This document shows, in pieces, positions 8,901 through 15,279 of a DNA stretch of 16,610 nt. Within the stretch, counting starts at the first letter, position 1; every line of letters starts with the position of its first letter. The stretch spans positions 1 to 16,610 of the forward strand of contig CAJXFN010000012.1 of the NCBI GenBank assembly GCA_913052655.1, read 5' to 3'. Origin of the DNA: an uncultured Flavobacteriales bacterium. Its GTDB lineage: Bacteria; Bacteroidota; Bacteroidia; Flavobacteriales; BACL11. The translations under genes and the position numbers were made by a program. The notes under the pieces were generated by a model, which saw only the letters and a list, made by a program, of their open reading frames with translations, searched no databases and had not been told where the DNA came from.

Positions 8901-9097
8901 GTTTTTTCATCGACTGAAGCTTTTATTTCATAGTGTACATCTTGTTGCCAGTAGGCTGCATGTGGCATTTTATTTTTCCAATAATTTGGATTATCTACAT
9001 TTCTATAAGTATTTGGAGATGATAATGGATCGTAAGAATGTTGAGCGTTTAGAACAAAAACAAACAAAACTATACATATTGTTAGTAGTTTTTTCAT
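5930..9097 (-). CDS. Secreted M1 family metallopeptidase with C-terminal Omp85-like beta-barrel
   Basis: This protein has 1055 residues if it starts at the ATG at 9097; a TTG two codons earlier is less likely. The N-terminal signal peptide is KKLLTICIVLFVFVLNA with predicted cleavage before QHS. The gluzincin domain has HEIGH (385-389) and the third zinc ligand Glu408 exactly 18 residues later in LLDEGF. The M1 exopeptidase motif is present as GMEYP (363-367) in place of GAMEN, and the likely catalytic Tyr is in VYYKTAAM (about 488). The domain ends near 645. The last 400 or so residues are alternating aromatic and polar strands with an LRGY motif (922-925), YLFADAG (about 974-980), ADAGVGF (about 1001-1007), WGPLEKPKPLIIRLDLPLF and a C-terminal Phe, which resembles an Omp85/BamA-type 16-stranded barrel with no obvious POTRA domains. 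The protein may be an outer-membrane-anchored aminopeptidase. It is coupled to galE by a 1 bp overlap. Confidence 0.88.
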   Translation of the reverse strand: MKKLLTICIVLFVFVLNAQHSYDPLSSPNTYRNVDNPNYWKNKMPHAAYWQQDVHYEIKASVDEKTDILTATQILTYWNNSPDDLDFVYFHLYQNAFQPGSYYDDLQKQNGVNPKYGKYESQGLGTIVENIKVDGIDVRSELDNTVLKVYLPKTLISGGNIKFSMDFKTYFDDGEVRRRMKVFDSWGFRHYNGVHWYPRICVYDAKFGWTKDQHLGKEFYGDFGCFDVELTFASNYVVDGTGYMLNRDEVYPKDLREKLDINNFENKPWNSPPSIITKYTEGETKTFKFHAENVHDFGFTANPNYRIGEKWWEDKVSYSLVQEPHCSRWQNAAEFSAKCIQIFSEDFGRYTYHKMIVADARDGMEYPMMTLDRGYDPGYRGLLAHEIGHNWFFGQVGNNETYRALLDEGFAQFLTAWALIKIDGENLVTSKPHSKYKKKYLNRIKAIDSRVYYSYINDATKQNDPIISTHSDCFNGALGHGGGYRHVYYKTAAMLYNLQYVLGDELFLDAMKHYFETWKIAHPYTEDFRNSIIQFTKVDLNWFFDQWLETEKRIDYGVTHKNNTVTFTRYGRMQMPIDFTVTANDGKIYDYHIPNHWFIKKTDATVLEKWHAWDLLQPKYEVTLSIPSGIKEVKIDPSNRLADSYMPNNSSKGNITLNFNDNLWEYADWKNYEIKYQPNIWWNSTDGIKLGLNINGGYLRHHHLFDANLWMNSGVAQDRDKPNYSDFNDLSYRLSYNTNLDKLYKNSRVYAYSSHNFGLLSNKLSLVKEDKKDKNKISVNLISLYRSKNSSDNYLLNDWTKSKLNNRIDIALERKYKYSYGNGNLKLDLKTSTLGSDYNYSLVSLTAINNNKYAKLKINTRGYFQLGKGSNWANESLLGLAGANAEEMSNNKFTRTSGIFNLDDFDFNYNLGNYHMGGGLNLRGYSGYLAPEYDESGNLIRNTNYGTSGASFTTEIDFSSYLPYTIRRNGIGSYLFADAGVINIEHINRKNYTSAISDIRADAGVGFIYTHRNWGPLEKPKPLIIRLDLPLFLNRPPYLEEYYQFRWILGIGRSF

Positions 9098-9121
9098 AAT
9101 CAATAATTTAGGATTGCCAAT

Positions 9122-10024
9122 TTACAAATCAGTATTTAATTTACAATGTTTTTTTAAGGCAAAAATACTAGCGTTTATTTCAAATCCTGTAAGTAAAATA
9201 ATAGAGTTAAAATACATCCAAATTAAGATGATAATTAAAGTTCCAATAGATCCATAAATCTGATTGTATTGTGCAAAATTGTTGATGTAGTAACTAAATA
9301 AAATAGAAGTAATGATTACAAAAAGAGATGCGAAGATAGTCCCTGGACTCAAAACCTTCCATTGTACTTTTAAGTTTGGAGCTAAATAAAATAATAAAGA
9401 TATTCCAAGAAGTAAGAATGTAGATAATAAAAACCACCTTCCAATTGTAAATAAATATAAATATTCTGAAGAAATTGCTCCACCAGTAAGAAGACTTTCT
9501 AGAAAAGATTTGCTGAAGATTATTATAGTAATTGTTAATATTAGAATTAATGCTAATATTAATGTTAAAACTAATGACAATGATCTTTGGTATAAATAAG
9601 ATCTAGATTCTCTTATGTGATAAGAAGAGTTGAAAGCTTCTATAAGGGCACTTACACCATTTGTAGAGAAGTATAAAGCTAAGATAAAACCAACTGATAG
9701 TAGACCTCCTCTAGGGTTATTAACAATATCATCTATAGTTTTAAATGCCATTTGATTAGTTGACTCTGGTAGCACTGTTGCTAATAATTCCATTAATGTT
9801 TCTTGAAATCCTTGAATTGGGATGTAAGGAATTAGTGTAAATAAAAAAATCACAGCTGGAAAGAAAGCTAAGAAAAAATTAAAAGCTAAAGAAGATGCTC
9901 TAGTGGTAATTGCTCCCTCCATTAGACCTTTCCAGAAGAAAATAGTTACATCATAAATACTCAGTCCTTCAAAACCCCATGGTTTGACCTTTTTAGACCA
10001 TCTTTTTATGATATTTTCTTTCAT
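9122..10024 (-). CDS. YihY/virulence factor BrkB family membrane protein
   Basis: This 300-residue inner-membrane protein has about six hydrophobic segments, near residues 45-65, 108-125, 148-170, 193-214, 225-245 and 258-280. Family hallmarks are ITTRASSLAFNFFLAFFPAVIFLF (starting at 39), the LYFSTNGVSALIEAFN segment (117-132), FYLAPN (212-217) and YNQIYGSIGTLIIILIWMYF (253-272), ending in GFEINA. The family was once mis-called ribonuclease BN; its molecular role is not settled and no nuclease motif is visible here. The start codon overlaps the stop of nadC (ATGA), so the two genes are probably co-translated. A 24 bp gap separates it from the downstream M1 peptidase. Confidence 0.9.
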   Translation of the reverse strand: MKENIIKRWSKKVKPWGFEGLSIYDVTIFFWKGLMEGAITTRASSLAFNFFLAFFPAVIFLFTLIPYIPIQGFQETLMELLATVLPESTNQMAFKTIDDIVNNPRGGLLSVGFILALYFSTNGVSALIEAFNSSYHIRESRSYLYQRSLSLVLTLILALILILTITIIIFSKSFLESLLTGGAISSEYLYLFTIGRWFLLSTFLLLGISLLFYLAPNLKVQWKVLSPGTIFASLFVIITSILFSYYINNFAQYNQIYGSIGTLIIILIWMYFNSIILLTGFEINASIFALKKHCKLNTDL

Positions 10025-10866
10025 TTTAAGACTTTTAAGCTCATATCAAAGTTTTTTACAGTATGAGTAAGTGCTCCAACAGAAATATAATTTATCCCGC
10101 ATTTGGCATATTCTATGATAGTTTTCTCAGTTATTCCTCCACTAGATTCTGTTTGGCATTTATTTCCAATTATTTCTACTGCTTTTCTGGTGTTTTCGTA
10201 GTCAAAATTATCCAATAGAATTCTTTTAACACCTCCCTCTAATAAGATTTTATTTACTTCTTCTAGATTTCGTGCTTCCACAATAATTTCTAGTTTTTTA
10301 TTATTGTACTTTAGATATTGTTTTGTTTTTTGAATTGCTTGCGAAATACCTCCCGCAAAATCAATATGATTGTCTTTTATCATAATCATGTCGTATAAAC
10401 CAAATCTATGATTTACACCACCGCCTATTCTTACTGCCCATTTTTCTAATTTCCTATTTAGAGGAGTAGTTTTCCGAGTATCTAATAATTTACAATTTGT
10501 TGTCGATATTAAAGAATTGAGATAAGAGGTTTTAGTAGCAATCGCACTCATGCGTTGCATACAATTTAATACCAATCGTTCTGCAGTTAATATAGAAATA
10601 GAATTTCCCTCTACTACAAATGCTACATCTCCAAATTTTACGTTATCTCCATCTTTTACATGGAATGTTATTTTTAATGAATCATCAACATGATTAAAAA
10701 TCATTTTAGCAAGTTCTAATCCTGCAATAATTCCTTCATCTTTTACAATTAAATGGGCTTTGTTTCTTGCTTCTATTGGGATAGACGCCATAGAGGAATG
10801 GTCTCCATCACCTATATCTTCTTTTAGGGAGTCTGTTATAAACTTTTTAAAATCTTTCTCTAACAT
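10021..10866 (-). CDS. nadC: Nicotinate-nucleotide pyrophosphorylase (carboxylating)
   Basis: This 281-residue protein converts quinolinate and PRPP to nicotinate mononucleotide in de novo NAD synthesis. The start at ATG 10866 gives the usual N-terminus (MLEKDFKKFITDSLKEDIG) and usual length; the upstream TTG at 10893 would add nine atypical residues and overlap the putative promoter. Motifs in order are EDIGDGDHSS (16-25), ERLVLNCMQRMSAIAT (96-111), DTRKTTP (129-135) with the phosphate-binding Arg/Lys, VRIGGGVNHRFGLYD (145-159), IKDNHI (163-168), ILLDNF, TESSGGI and ISVGALTH. It heads the minus-strand run nadC-yihY-M1 peptidase-galE and overlaps the YihY-family gene by 4 bp. nadA and nadB are not in the window. 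Confidence 0.95.
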   Translation of the reverse strand: MLEKDFKKFITDSLKEDIGDGDHSSMASIPIEARNKAHLIVKDEGIIAGLELAKMIFNHVDDSLKITFHVKDGDNVKFGDVAFVVEGNSISILTAERLVLNCMQRMSAIATKTSYLNSLISTTNCKLLDTRKTTPLNRKLEKWAVRIGGGVNHRFGLYDMIMIKDNHIDFAGGISQAIQKTKQYLKYNNKKLEIIVEARNLEEVNKILLEGGVKRILLDNFDYENTRKAVEIIGNKCQTESSGGITEKTIIEYAKCGINYISVGALTHTVKNFDMSLKVLK

Positions 10867-10881
10867 GAAGATACTTATTAT

Positions 10882-10889
10882 TAATATTG
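10882..10889 (+). promoter_or_regulatory. Possible -7 promoter box for rlmH (TAATATTG)
   Basis: TAATATTG is one mismatch from TAnnTTTG and lies 16 bases before the rlmH ATG at 10906. It is followed by CCAAAAA, as is the box before the glycosyltransferase at 3037. The 39 bp gap must contain or adjoin an rlmH promoter, since the upstream gene is divergent. Confidence 0.2.
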
Positions 10890-10890
10890 C

Positions 10891-10898
10891 CAAAAATA
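10891..10898 (-). promoter_or_regulatory. Possible -7 promoter box for nadC (TATTTTTG)
   Basis: On the minus strand TATTTTTG fits the Bacteroidota TAnnTTTG box and lies about 24 bases upstream of the nadC ATG at 10866, inside the 39 bp divergent gap. No clear -33 TTTG is visible at the expected spacing, which would fall inside rlmH. Confidence 0.3.
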
Positions 10899-10905
10899 CA
10901 AAAAA

Positions 10906-11379
10906 ATGAAGATTGTATTCCTTTCATTAGGAAAGACAAATGAAAAATATTTAATTGAAGGAATTTCCTTGTACCAAAACAGGTTAAAACATTATACTTC
11001 ATTTGAAATGATTGAGATTCCGAATATAAAGAAATCTAAAAATCTCACTAAATTGGAACTTATGAAAAAGGAAGGAGATTTGATATTAAAGAATGTTCAA
11101 AATTCTGATCATTTGGTGCTTTTAGATGAAAAAGGAAAGGAATATAATTCCACAAAGTTTTCTGAAAAAATACAAAACTGGATGTTAAGTGGAAAAAAGA
11201 GAATTGTTTTTGTTATTGGAGGATCATATGGATTTTCGAACGCTGTATACCAAAGAGGAAACGAAAAAATATCTTTATCAAAAATGACTTTCTCTCACCA
11301 AATGGTGCGACTATTTTTTTTGGAACAATTGTACAGAGGATATAGTATTTTAAATAACCAACCTTATCATCACGAATAA
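10906..11379 (+). CDS. rlmH: 23S rRNA (pseudouridine1915-N3)-methyltransferase
   Basis: This 157-residue SPOUT-class methyltransferase is of the family's normal length. It methylates the N3 of pseudouridine 1915 in helix 69 of 23S rRNA using S-adenosylmethionine. The C-terminal trefoil-knot motifs are clear: VLLDEKGKEYNSTKF (71-85), FVIGGSYGF (102-110) for SAM binding, and the conserved tail SKMTFSHQMVRLFFLEQLYR continuing through GYSILNNQPYHHE (125-157). The gene is divergent from nadC across only 39 bp and its stop overlaps the ATG of rdgB by one base (TAATG), so the two form a short operon. Confidence 0.96.
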   Translation: MKIVFLSLGKTNEKYLIEGISLYQNRLKHYTSFEMIEIPNIKKSKNLTKLELMKKEGDLILKNVQNSDHLVLLDEKGKEYNSTKFSEKIQNWMLSGKKRIVFVIGGSYGFSNAVYQRGNEKISLSKMTFSHQMVRLFFLEQLYRGYSILNNQPYHHE

Positions 11380-11960
11380 TGAAATTAGTATTTGCAACTA
11401 ACAACTTAAATAAATTATCTGAGATTCAATCTTTAGTTCCTAAAGAAATAGAGATTTTGAGTTTAAAAGATATAGACTGTAATGAGGAGCTAGCTGAGAC
11501 TGCAGCTACTTTAGAGGGAAATGCTTTGCAGAAAGCTTCATATGTTTTTGAAAACTATGGATATAACTGTTTTGCAGATGATACCGGATTAGAGATAGAT
11601 GCGCTTAACGGAGCTCCTGGTGTGCATTCTGCTAGATATGCAGGGGAGGAATGTAGAGCAGAGGATAATATAAATTTGGTGCTTCAAAAATTAAAAGGCC
11701 AATCAAACAGAATCGCGGAATTTAGAACTGTAATTGCACTAATTATAGATGGAAAAGAAACTTTTTTTGAAGGGAATTGTAAGGGAGATATAACAGAGTT
11801 TAGAAGTGGATTAGAGGGTTTTGGTTATGACCCAATTTTTTTACCAAATGGTTTTGACAAGACTTTTGCAGAAATGAAGCAAAATGAAAAAGGAGCAATA
11901 AGTCACAGAGCAAAAGCTGTAGAGAAGTTAGTTGAGTTTTTATACTATCATCAAATTTAA
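11379..11960 (+). CDS. rdgB: dITP/XTP pyrophosphatase (non-canonical purine NTPase, HAM1/RdgB)
   Basis: This 193-residue cytosolic housekeeping enzyme hydrolyses dITP, ITP and XTP to the monophosphates, keeping deaminated purines out of DNA and RNA. Signature segments are FATNNLNKLSEI (5-16), ETAATLEGNALQKA (40-53), FADDTGLEIDALNGAPGVHSARYAG (65-89, containing the catalytic Asp pair), GFGYDPIFLP (147-156) and SHRAKA (175-180). Length is normal. The start is fixed by the TAATG overlap with rlmH. The gene is convergent with coaD, separated by 30 bp. Confidence 0.96.
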   Translation: MKLVFATNNLNKLSEIQSLVPKEIEILSLKDIDCNEELAETAATLEGNALQKASYVFENYGYNCFADDTGLEIDALNGAPGVHSARYAGEECRAEDNINLVLQKLKGQSNRIAEFRTVIALIIDGKETFFEGNCKGDITEFRSGLEGFGYDPIFLPNGFDKTFAEMKQNEKGAISHRAKAVEKLVEFLYYHQI

Positions 11961-12009
11961 AAGAGAAAAGTAGGGGTCATTAATCATGTTTTACAAATCT
12001 ACCTCTTTT
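11959..12009 (+). terminator. Possible interrupted hairpin between convergent rdgB and coaD
   Basis: AAAAGAG (11959-11965) can pair with CTCTTTT (12003-12009), and an inner GTAG (11970-11973) with CTAC (11999-12002), leaving an AAAA bulge. The structure would span both 3' ends and end in T-rich sequence on either strand, so a bidirectional terminator is conceivable. Stability is low and this is a weak call. Confidence 0.2.
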
Positions 12010-12449
12010 GGTAAAAACTGGCTTACATCACCACCGTTTTTTATAATATCTCTAACGATAGTAGAGGAGATATGAGATATTTCTGGTGGAGTAATAATGA
12101 AAATAGTTTCTATCCGATCATTTAATTTTTTATTGGTTTGTGCAATATTCTTTTCGTATTTGAAATCATGAGAGTCTCTTAGTCCTCTAAGAATATAATT
12201 AGCTCCAACTTTTTCACAGAGATCTACTGTAAGTCCTTCATAAAACTGTACTTCAATCTTAGAATTATTTTTATATATTTCATTAATCCATTGTTCTCTC
12301 TCTTCAATAGAAAAATATTCGTTTTTTTCAGAATTTATTCCAATAGCAATAATAATTTTTTCAAACAAAGGTAATGCTCTATCAACTACAGATCTATGTC
12401 CTAAAGTAAAAGGAGAAAAAGATCCTGGAAAGATTGCTGTTTTATTCAT
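11991..12449 (-). CDS. coaD: Pantetheine-phosphate adenylyltransferase
   Basis: This 152-residue nucleotidyltransferase transfers AMP from ATP to 4'-phosphopantetheine in coenzyme A synthesis. It has FPGSFSPFTLGH (7-18) with the T/HxGH-type nucleotide-binding motif, YILRGLRDSHDFKYEKNIAQTNKKL (85-109, pantetheine and ATP binding) and the ISSTIVRD motif (127-134). The family motif is normally FDPxTxGH; here the Asp is Ser (residue 12), a change next to but not in the catalytic histidine. The overall length and all other motifs are normal, so activity is likely. It is the last gene of the minus-strand run, 18 bp downstream of rsmD. Confidence 0.95.
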   Translation of the reverse strand: MNKTAIFPGSFSPFTLGHRSVVDRALPLFEKIIIAIGINSEKNEYFSIEEREQWINEIYKNNSKIEVQFYEGLTVDLCEKVGANYILRGLRDSHDFKYEKNIAQTNKKLNDRIETIFIITPPEISHISSTIVRDIIKNGGDVSQFLPKEVDL

Positions 12450-12467
12450 AATTTCAAAAATAAATAA

Positions 12468-12992
12468 TTAAAATGAGAAAATACTAAAATGAACTGTTCC
12501 GTATTTTCTTAGTTCAGCATTATTATCCTCAAAAGAAGTAGTTTTATCGTGTTCTATAATTAAACATCCGTCATCCTTCACTAGATTATTTACTTTTACA
12601 AATTCTACTAATACTTGATAATTTTCATAGTTATATGGAGGGTCCGCGAAAATAAAATTAAATTGTTTTCTGCATTTTTTCAAATATTCTAAACAATCTG
12701 ATTTTATAGTAGAGATATTTACTTTCAATTGTTCTGAGTTTGTATCAATAAACCTTATACAATTGTAATTAATATCAACACAGGTTATTTCTTCAACTCC
12801 TCTAGAAGCAAATTCATAGCTAATATTTCCTGTCCCCGCGAAAAGATCTAATACATTTTTACCATTAAAATAATATCTACAATTTAGTATGTTAAATAGC
12901 GCCTCTTTAGCTCTGTCAGTTGTAGGTCTAATAGTTAAGTTGTTGGGAGTAACTATTCTTTTTCCTTTATGTTTTCCTGAAATTATACGCAC
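12468..12992 (-). CDS. rsmD: 16S rRNA (guanine966-N2)-methyltransferase
   Basis: This 174-residue Rossmann-fold methyltransferase modifies G966 in 16S rRNA. Motifs are MRIISGKHKGKRI at the N-terminus, RPTTDRAKEALFNIL (22-36), the SAM-binding loop VLDLFAGTGNISYEFASRG (47-65), the acidic residue at the end of strand 2 in CVDIN (71-75) and the catalytic DPPY (117-120). LIIEHDK (144-150) is also typical. It overlaps the upstream DUF3822 gene by 10 bp, and coaD follows 18 bp downstream. The DUF3822-rsmD-coaD order is one I associate with Bacteroidota from memory. Confidence 0.95.
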   Translation of the reverse strand: MRIISGKHKGKRIVTPNNLTIRPTTDRAKEALFNILNCRYYFNGKNVLDLFAGTGNISYEFASRGVEEITCVDINYNCIRFIDTNSEQLKVNISTIKSDCLEYLKKCRKQFNFIFADPPYNYENYQVLVEFVKVNNLVKDDGCLIIEHDKTTSFEDNNAELRKYGTVHFSIFSF

Positions 12993-13822
12993 AATAATTG
13001 AGAAAATAGGGTGAAATATTTATGATTAGATACGTTATTTAATTCTTTAGTGAAGGATAAGGAACTGCTAATTTCTCCAAATTTTATATTTCTGATATAT
13101 TCATATAATAAAGAGTAATTTTCATCTCCTTTTTCTACCTCTCCAAAAAGAAATAATTCATTTTTATTTGGATCCAAATTAAGTTGATTGAAACAAAAAA
13201 GAGTGAAGTATAAAATATCTGTACTATTGAATACTTTAAAAGAATTTTGAAAGATTAACTTTCCGTTTTCCGTAACAATAATTTCTATATTATTTGTATT
13301 TATAAACAAAAAAGAAGTTTTCTTTTTTAGATGAGAATATTGTTTAAGAAGTTGACAAATAGCAATATTAGTACTGTTTTTTTCTATAATGTTCGGAATA
13401 ATTTGATGAATACTATTTACCAAATTATTATTTATAGAATAAACTAAACTACTATCACTTTGGTGTAATATATCTGTTTTTACAGATTCAACTTCTTCAA
13501 CAGCAAAATCTAAATATTTGTGTCTATTTTTTGAATCAAATAACTTATTAGGTATTAATGTAGATGGAAAATTTTTATAAGAAACGGAGCAAGAAGAGTA
13601 ATTAAGTTTTAATTTATCTTCAGAACTTATTTGATTTACTAATTCAGAGATATTAGGAACAGATATAGACTTAAAAAATATAAACTCTAAGTTTTCAATA
13701 TTTAAAAAACTATAACAAATATTGTGTGGAGAGATTTCAATAGATAAATGAAAGTTTTCCGTATTCTGCAAGTTTACATTTTCTGAGGATAAGGAGATTA
13801 TATTATTCTCCCCAGTTACCAT
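12983..13822 (-). CDS. DUF3822 family protein
   Basis: This is a 279-residue cytosolic protein of unknown function, recognised by its Bacteroidota-type sequence pattern and by its position just upstream of rsmD. Visible family-like segments are FPSTLIPNKLFD (85-96), a middle FLFINTNNIEIIVTENGKLIFQNSF region (171-195), ILYFTLFCFNQLNLDPNKNELFLFG (203-227) and the terminal HKYFTLFSQLLCV (267-279). The alternating beta-strand pattern has been compared with actin/PilM-like ATPase folds, but no phosphate-binding motif can be pointed to here. It overlaps the upstream unknown gene by 20 bp and rsmD by 10 bp, implying co-translation. Confidence 0.8.
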   Translation of the reverse strand: MVTGENNIISLSSENVNLQNTENFHLSIEISPHNICYSFLNIENLEFIFFKSISVPNISELVNQISSEDKLKLNYSSCSVSYKNFPSTLIPNKLFDSKNRHKYLDFAVEEVESVKTDILHQSDSSLVYSINNNLVNSIHQIIPNIIEKNSTNIAICQLLKQYSHLKKKTSFLFINTNNIEIIVTENGKLIFQNSFKVFNSTDILYFTLFCFNQLNLDPNKNELFLFGEVEKGDENYSLLYEYIRNIKFGEISSSLSFTKELNNVSNHKYFTLFSQLLCV

Positions 13823-15074
13823 TTGTAATTGTTTTCTCTAAGGAACCAACCTGGATGTTTTCTCTTTCTCCATTTTTTCTTAACACTTCATTTTCTTTGT
13901 CTAATCCATAAAAAACATCATCATAACTAGCAGATATTTTAAAGTAGTATTTGTCAATTTCTCCTTGGGCTTTCTCCATTAAATTTGGACGAAATTCTCT
14001 TGATGCAAAATCATATTGAATAGTTGTATTAGGAATATAGGTTATACTGTCTAATTTTAAAGGAGTTTCAATCCTGTTCTTCATATAGATGTTGTCAAAG
14101 ATTATATCTTTTACTGGTTGAATAATTGTGGTTATTAGTCCTCTAGCATATCCTTCTTCAATAGTTAAATCTCTAAAATTACCGCCACTTTCAATATACT
14201 TTTCTTTTATTTTGGATAATATCTTTTCATCAATAGATTGTTCTACTAAGAAATCTGCTTCAAGTCTTGCTTGTTTCCATTTATATGGTAGTGTTGGAAT
14301 AGTGTAAGTACCTTTCTTAAGAGTTGTTACAATTTTTATTTCCTCATTAATGGTATAATGAGATAAAGAATCAAAACTAGTATTCTTTCTTTTATTTATG
14401 ATACTATATTGATTTTGCATTTCTTGAATATCTAGAATTGTTTGATAGTTACTTTCAACAATCTTAATTAGCTGCTCTCTTGCTTCAAGTTCATTCTCAA
14501 AGTCAGAAATCATATTTTTACAATTGGTTACAATTTCTTTGTTTACCCTTTCTGTAGAGTCCTGAGAAGAGATTATAGAGAAAATAATCCCTTTTCTACC
14601 TTTAAGAACCTTTCCTTTTTCAGCTTTCTTTTTAGCTTTTTCTCTAACTTTAACGATCATATCAGCTCCAACAGTTTCTGTATATGTGTTTCTTTGGTGA
14701 ATTGCAGAACGTATCATTCCTTCCGCATTATCTTGTTTATCTTTTGTTTCAGAAATATTTGATCTTAGATTAGAAATCTCTTTAGTGTTTGAAGAAATAA
14801 TATTCTTTAAATTTTCTACAGAAACAATTGTATTAGAGTTTAAATCAAAAATTGAATTTAAATTAGAGTTGATGTTAAAATAAACTTTTCTTAACTCTAT
14901 TTTCTCAAGTAAATTTTCTTCATATGATCTAAATGAAGTTTTAAATTCAGAATATGATTTTTGTTTGTTGTAGTTTCTAGAAATGTTACTTAGATTCTCA
15001 GTATCAATAATATATTTATTATTTCTTGTTTCTATTCTTTTTACTTCAAAATGATCTATGTTTTCTATATTCAT
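13803..15074 (-). CDS. Unrecognised 423-residue hypothetical protein
   Basis: I do not recognise a family. The likely start is the ATG at 15074 (423 residues); a TTG at 15110 would add twelve residues. There is no signal peptide and no membrane segment, so it is probably cytosolic. Residues 40-130 and 175-230 are helical and rich in charged and polar residues, with coiled-coil-like stretches. Residues 139-164 form a strongly basic cluster (KVREKAKKKAEKGKVLKGRK). The remainder, about 245-423, looks mixed alpha/beta, with SYDDVFYGLDKENEVL near the end. The 3' end overlaps the DUF3822 gene by 20 bp, suggesting translational coupling. Upstream lies about 100 bp containing a possible gene relic. 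Nucleic-acid binding or a scaffold role would be guesses. Confidence 0.75.
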   Translation of the reverse strand: MNIENIDHFEVKRIETRNNKYIIDTENLSNISRNYNKQKSYSEFKTSFRSYEENLLEKIELRKVYFNINSNLNSIFDLNSNTIVSVENLKNIISSNTKEISNLRSNISETKDKQDNAEGMIRSAIHQRNTYTETVGADMIVKVREKAKKKAEKGKVLKGRKGIIFSIISSQDSTERVNKEIVTNCKNMISDFENELEAREQLIKIVESNYQTILDIQEMQNQYSIINKRKNTSFDSLSHYTINEEIKIVTTLKKGTYTIPTLPYKWKQARLEADFLVEQSIDEKILSKIKEKYIESGGNFRDLTIEEGYARGLITTIIQPVKDIIFDNIYMKNRIETPLKLDSITYIPNTTIQYDFASREFRPNLMEKAQGEIDKYYFKISASYDDVFYGLDKENEVLRKNGERENIQVGSLEKTITNGNWGE

Positions 15075-15279
15075 TTTTGTTTTTGGAAATAACTTGTGAT
15101 CCTGTTCCAATGTTGATTACATATTCATCATCGTCAATCTCAATACTGTTTATCACACAATCGGTATCACCGAGAGAACTATAAATTGGAATTGAGTTTA
15201 TTTTTCCCAACAAATTTATCTCTGTTTTGATCCAGAATGGGAAGAGTTTTATCCGACAAAGATAGTTCGAATAAATAGT
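15046..15279 (-). pseudogene. Possible relic of an FGGY-type carbohydrate kinase, between DUF4173 and unknown genes
   Basis: A second minus-strand frame is open for 78 codons from just after a TAG at 15280-15282 to a TGA at 15046-15048. It overlaps the DUF4173 tail and the start of the unknown gene. It translates to IPIYSSLGDTDCVINSIEID, then EYVINIGTGSQVIS. This resembles the GDxQ...NIGTGSQ segment of FGGY sugar kinases and sedoheptulokinases. First codon positions in the middle stretch (about 15060-15170) are mostly purine, as in coding DNA. The only start-like codons are GTG at 15156 and TTG further upstream. It may be a decayed fragment, a tail of the DUF4173 gene reached by frameshift, or chance. 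Confidence 0.3.

Noticed and set aside
10867..10893. Upstream TTG start for nadC adding nine residues
   Set aside because: The ATG at 10866 gives the normal NadC N-terminus and length, and the extension overlaps a likely promoter box.
11213..11404. Open frame of 63 codons on the minus strand across rlmH and rdgB
   Set aside because: It covers the conserved RlmH C-terminus in antisense and has no supporting motif.
15075..15110. Upstream TTG start for the 423-residue unknown protein
   Set aside because: The ATG at 15074 is stronger; the twelve added residues cannot be supported without homologues.
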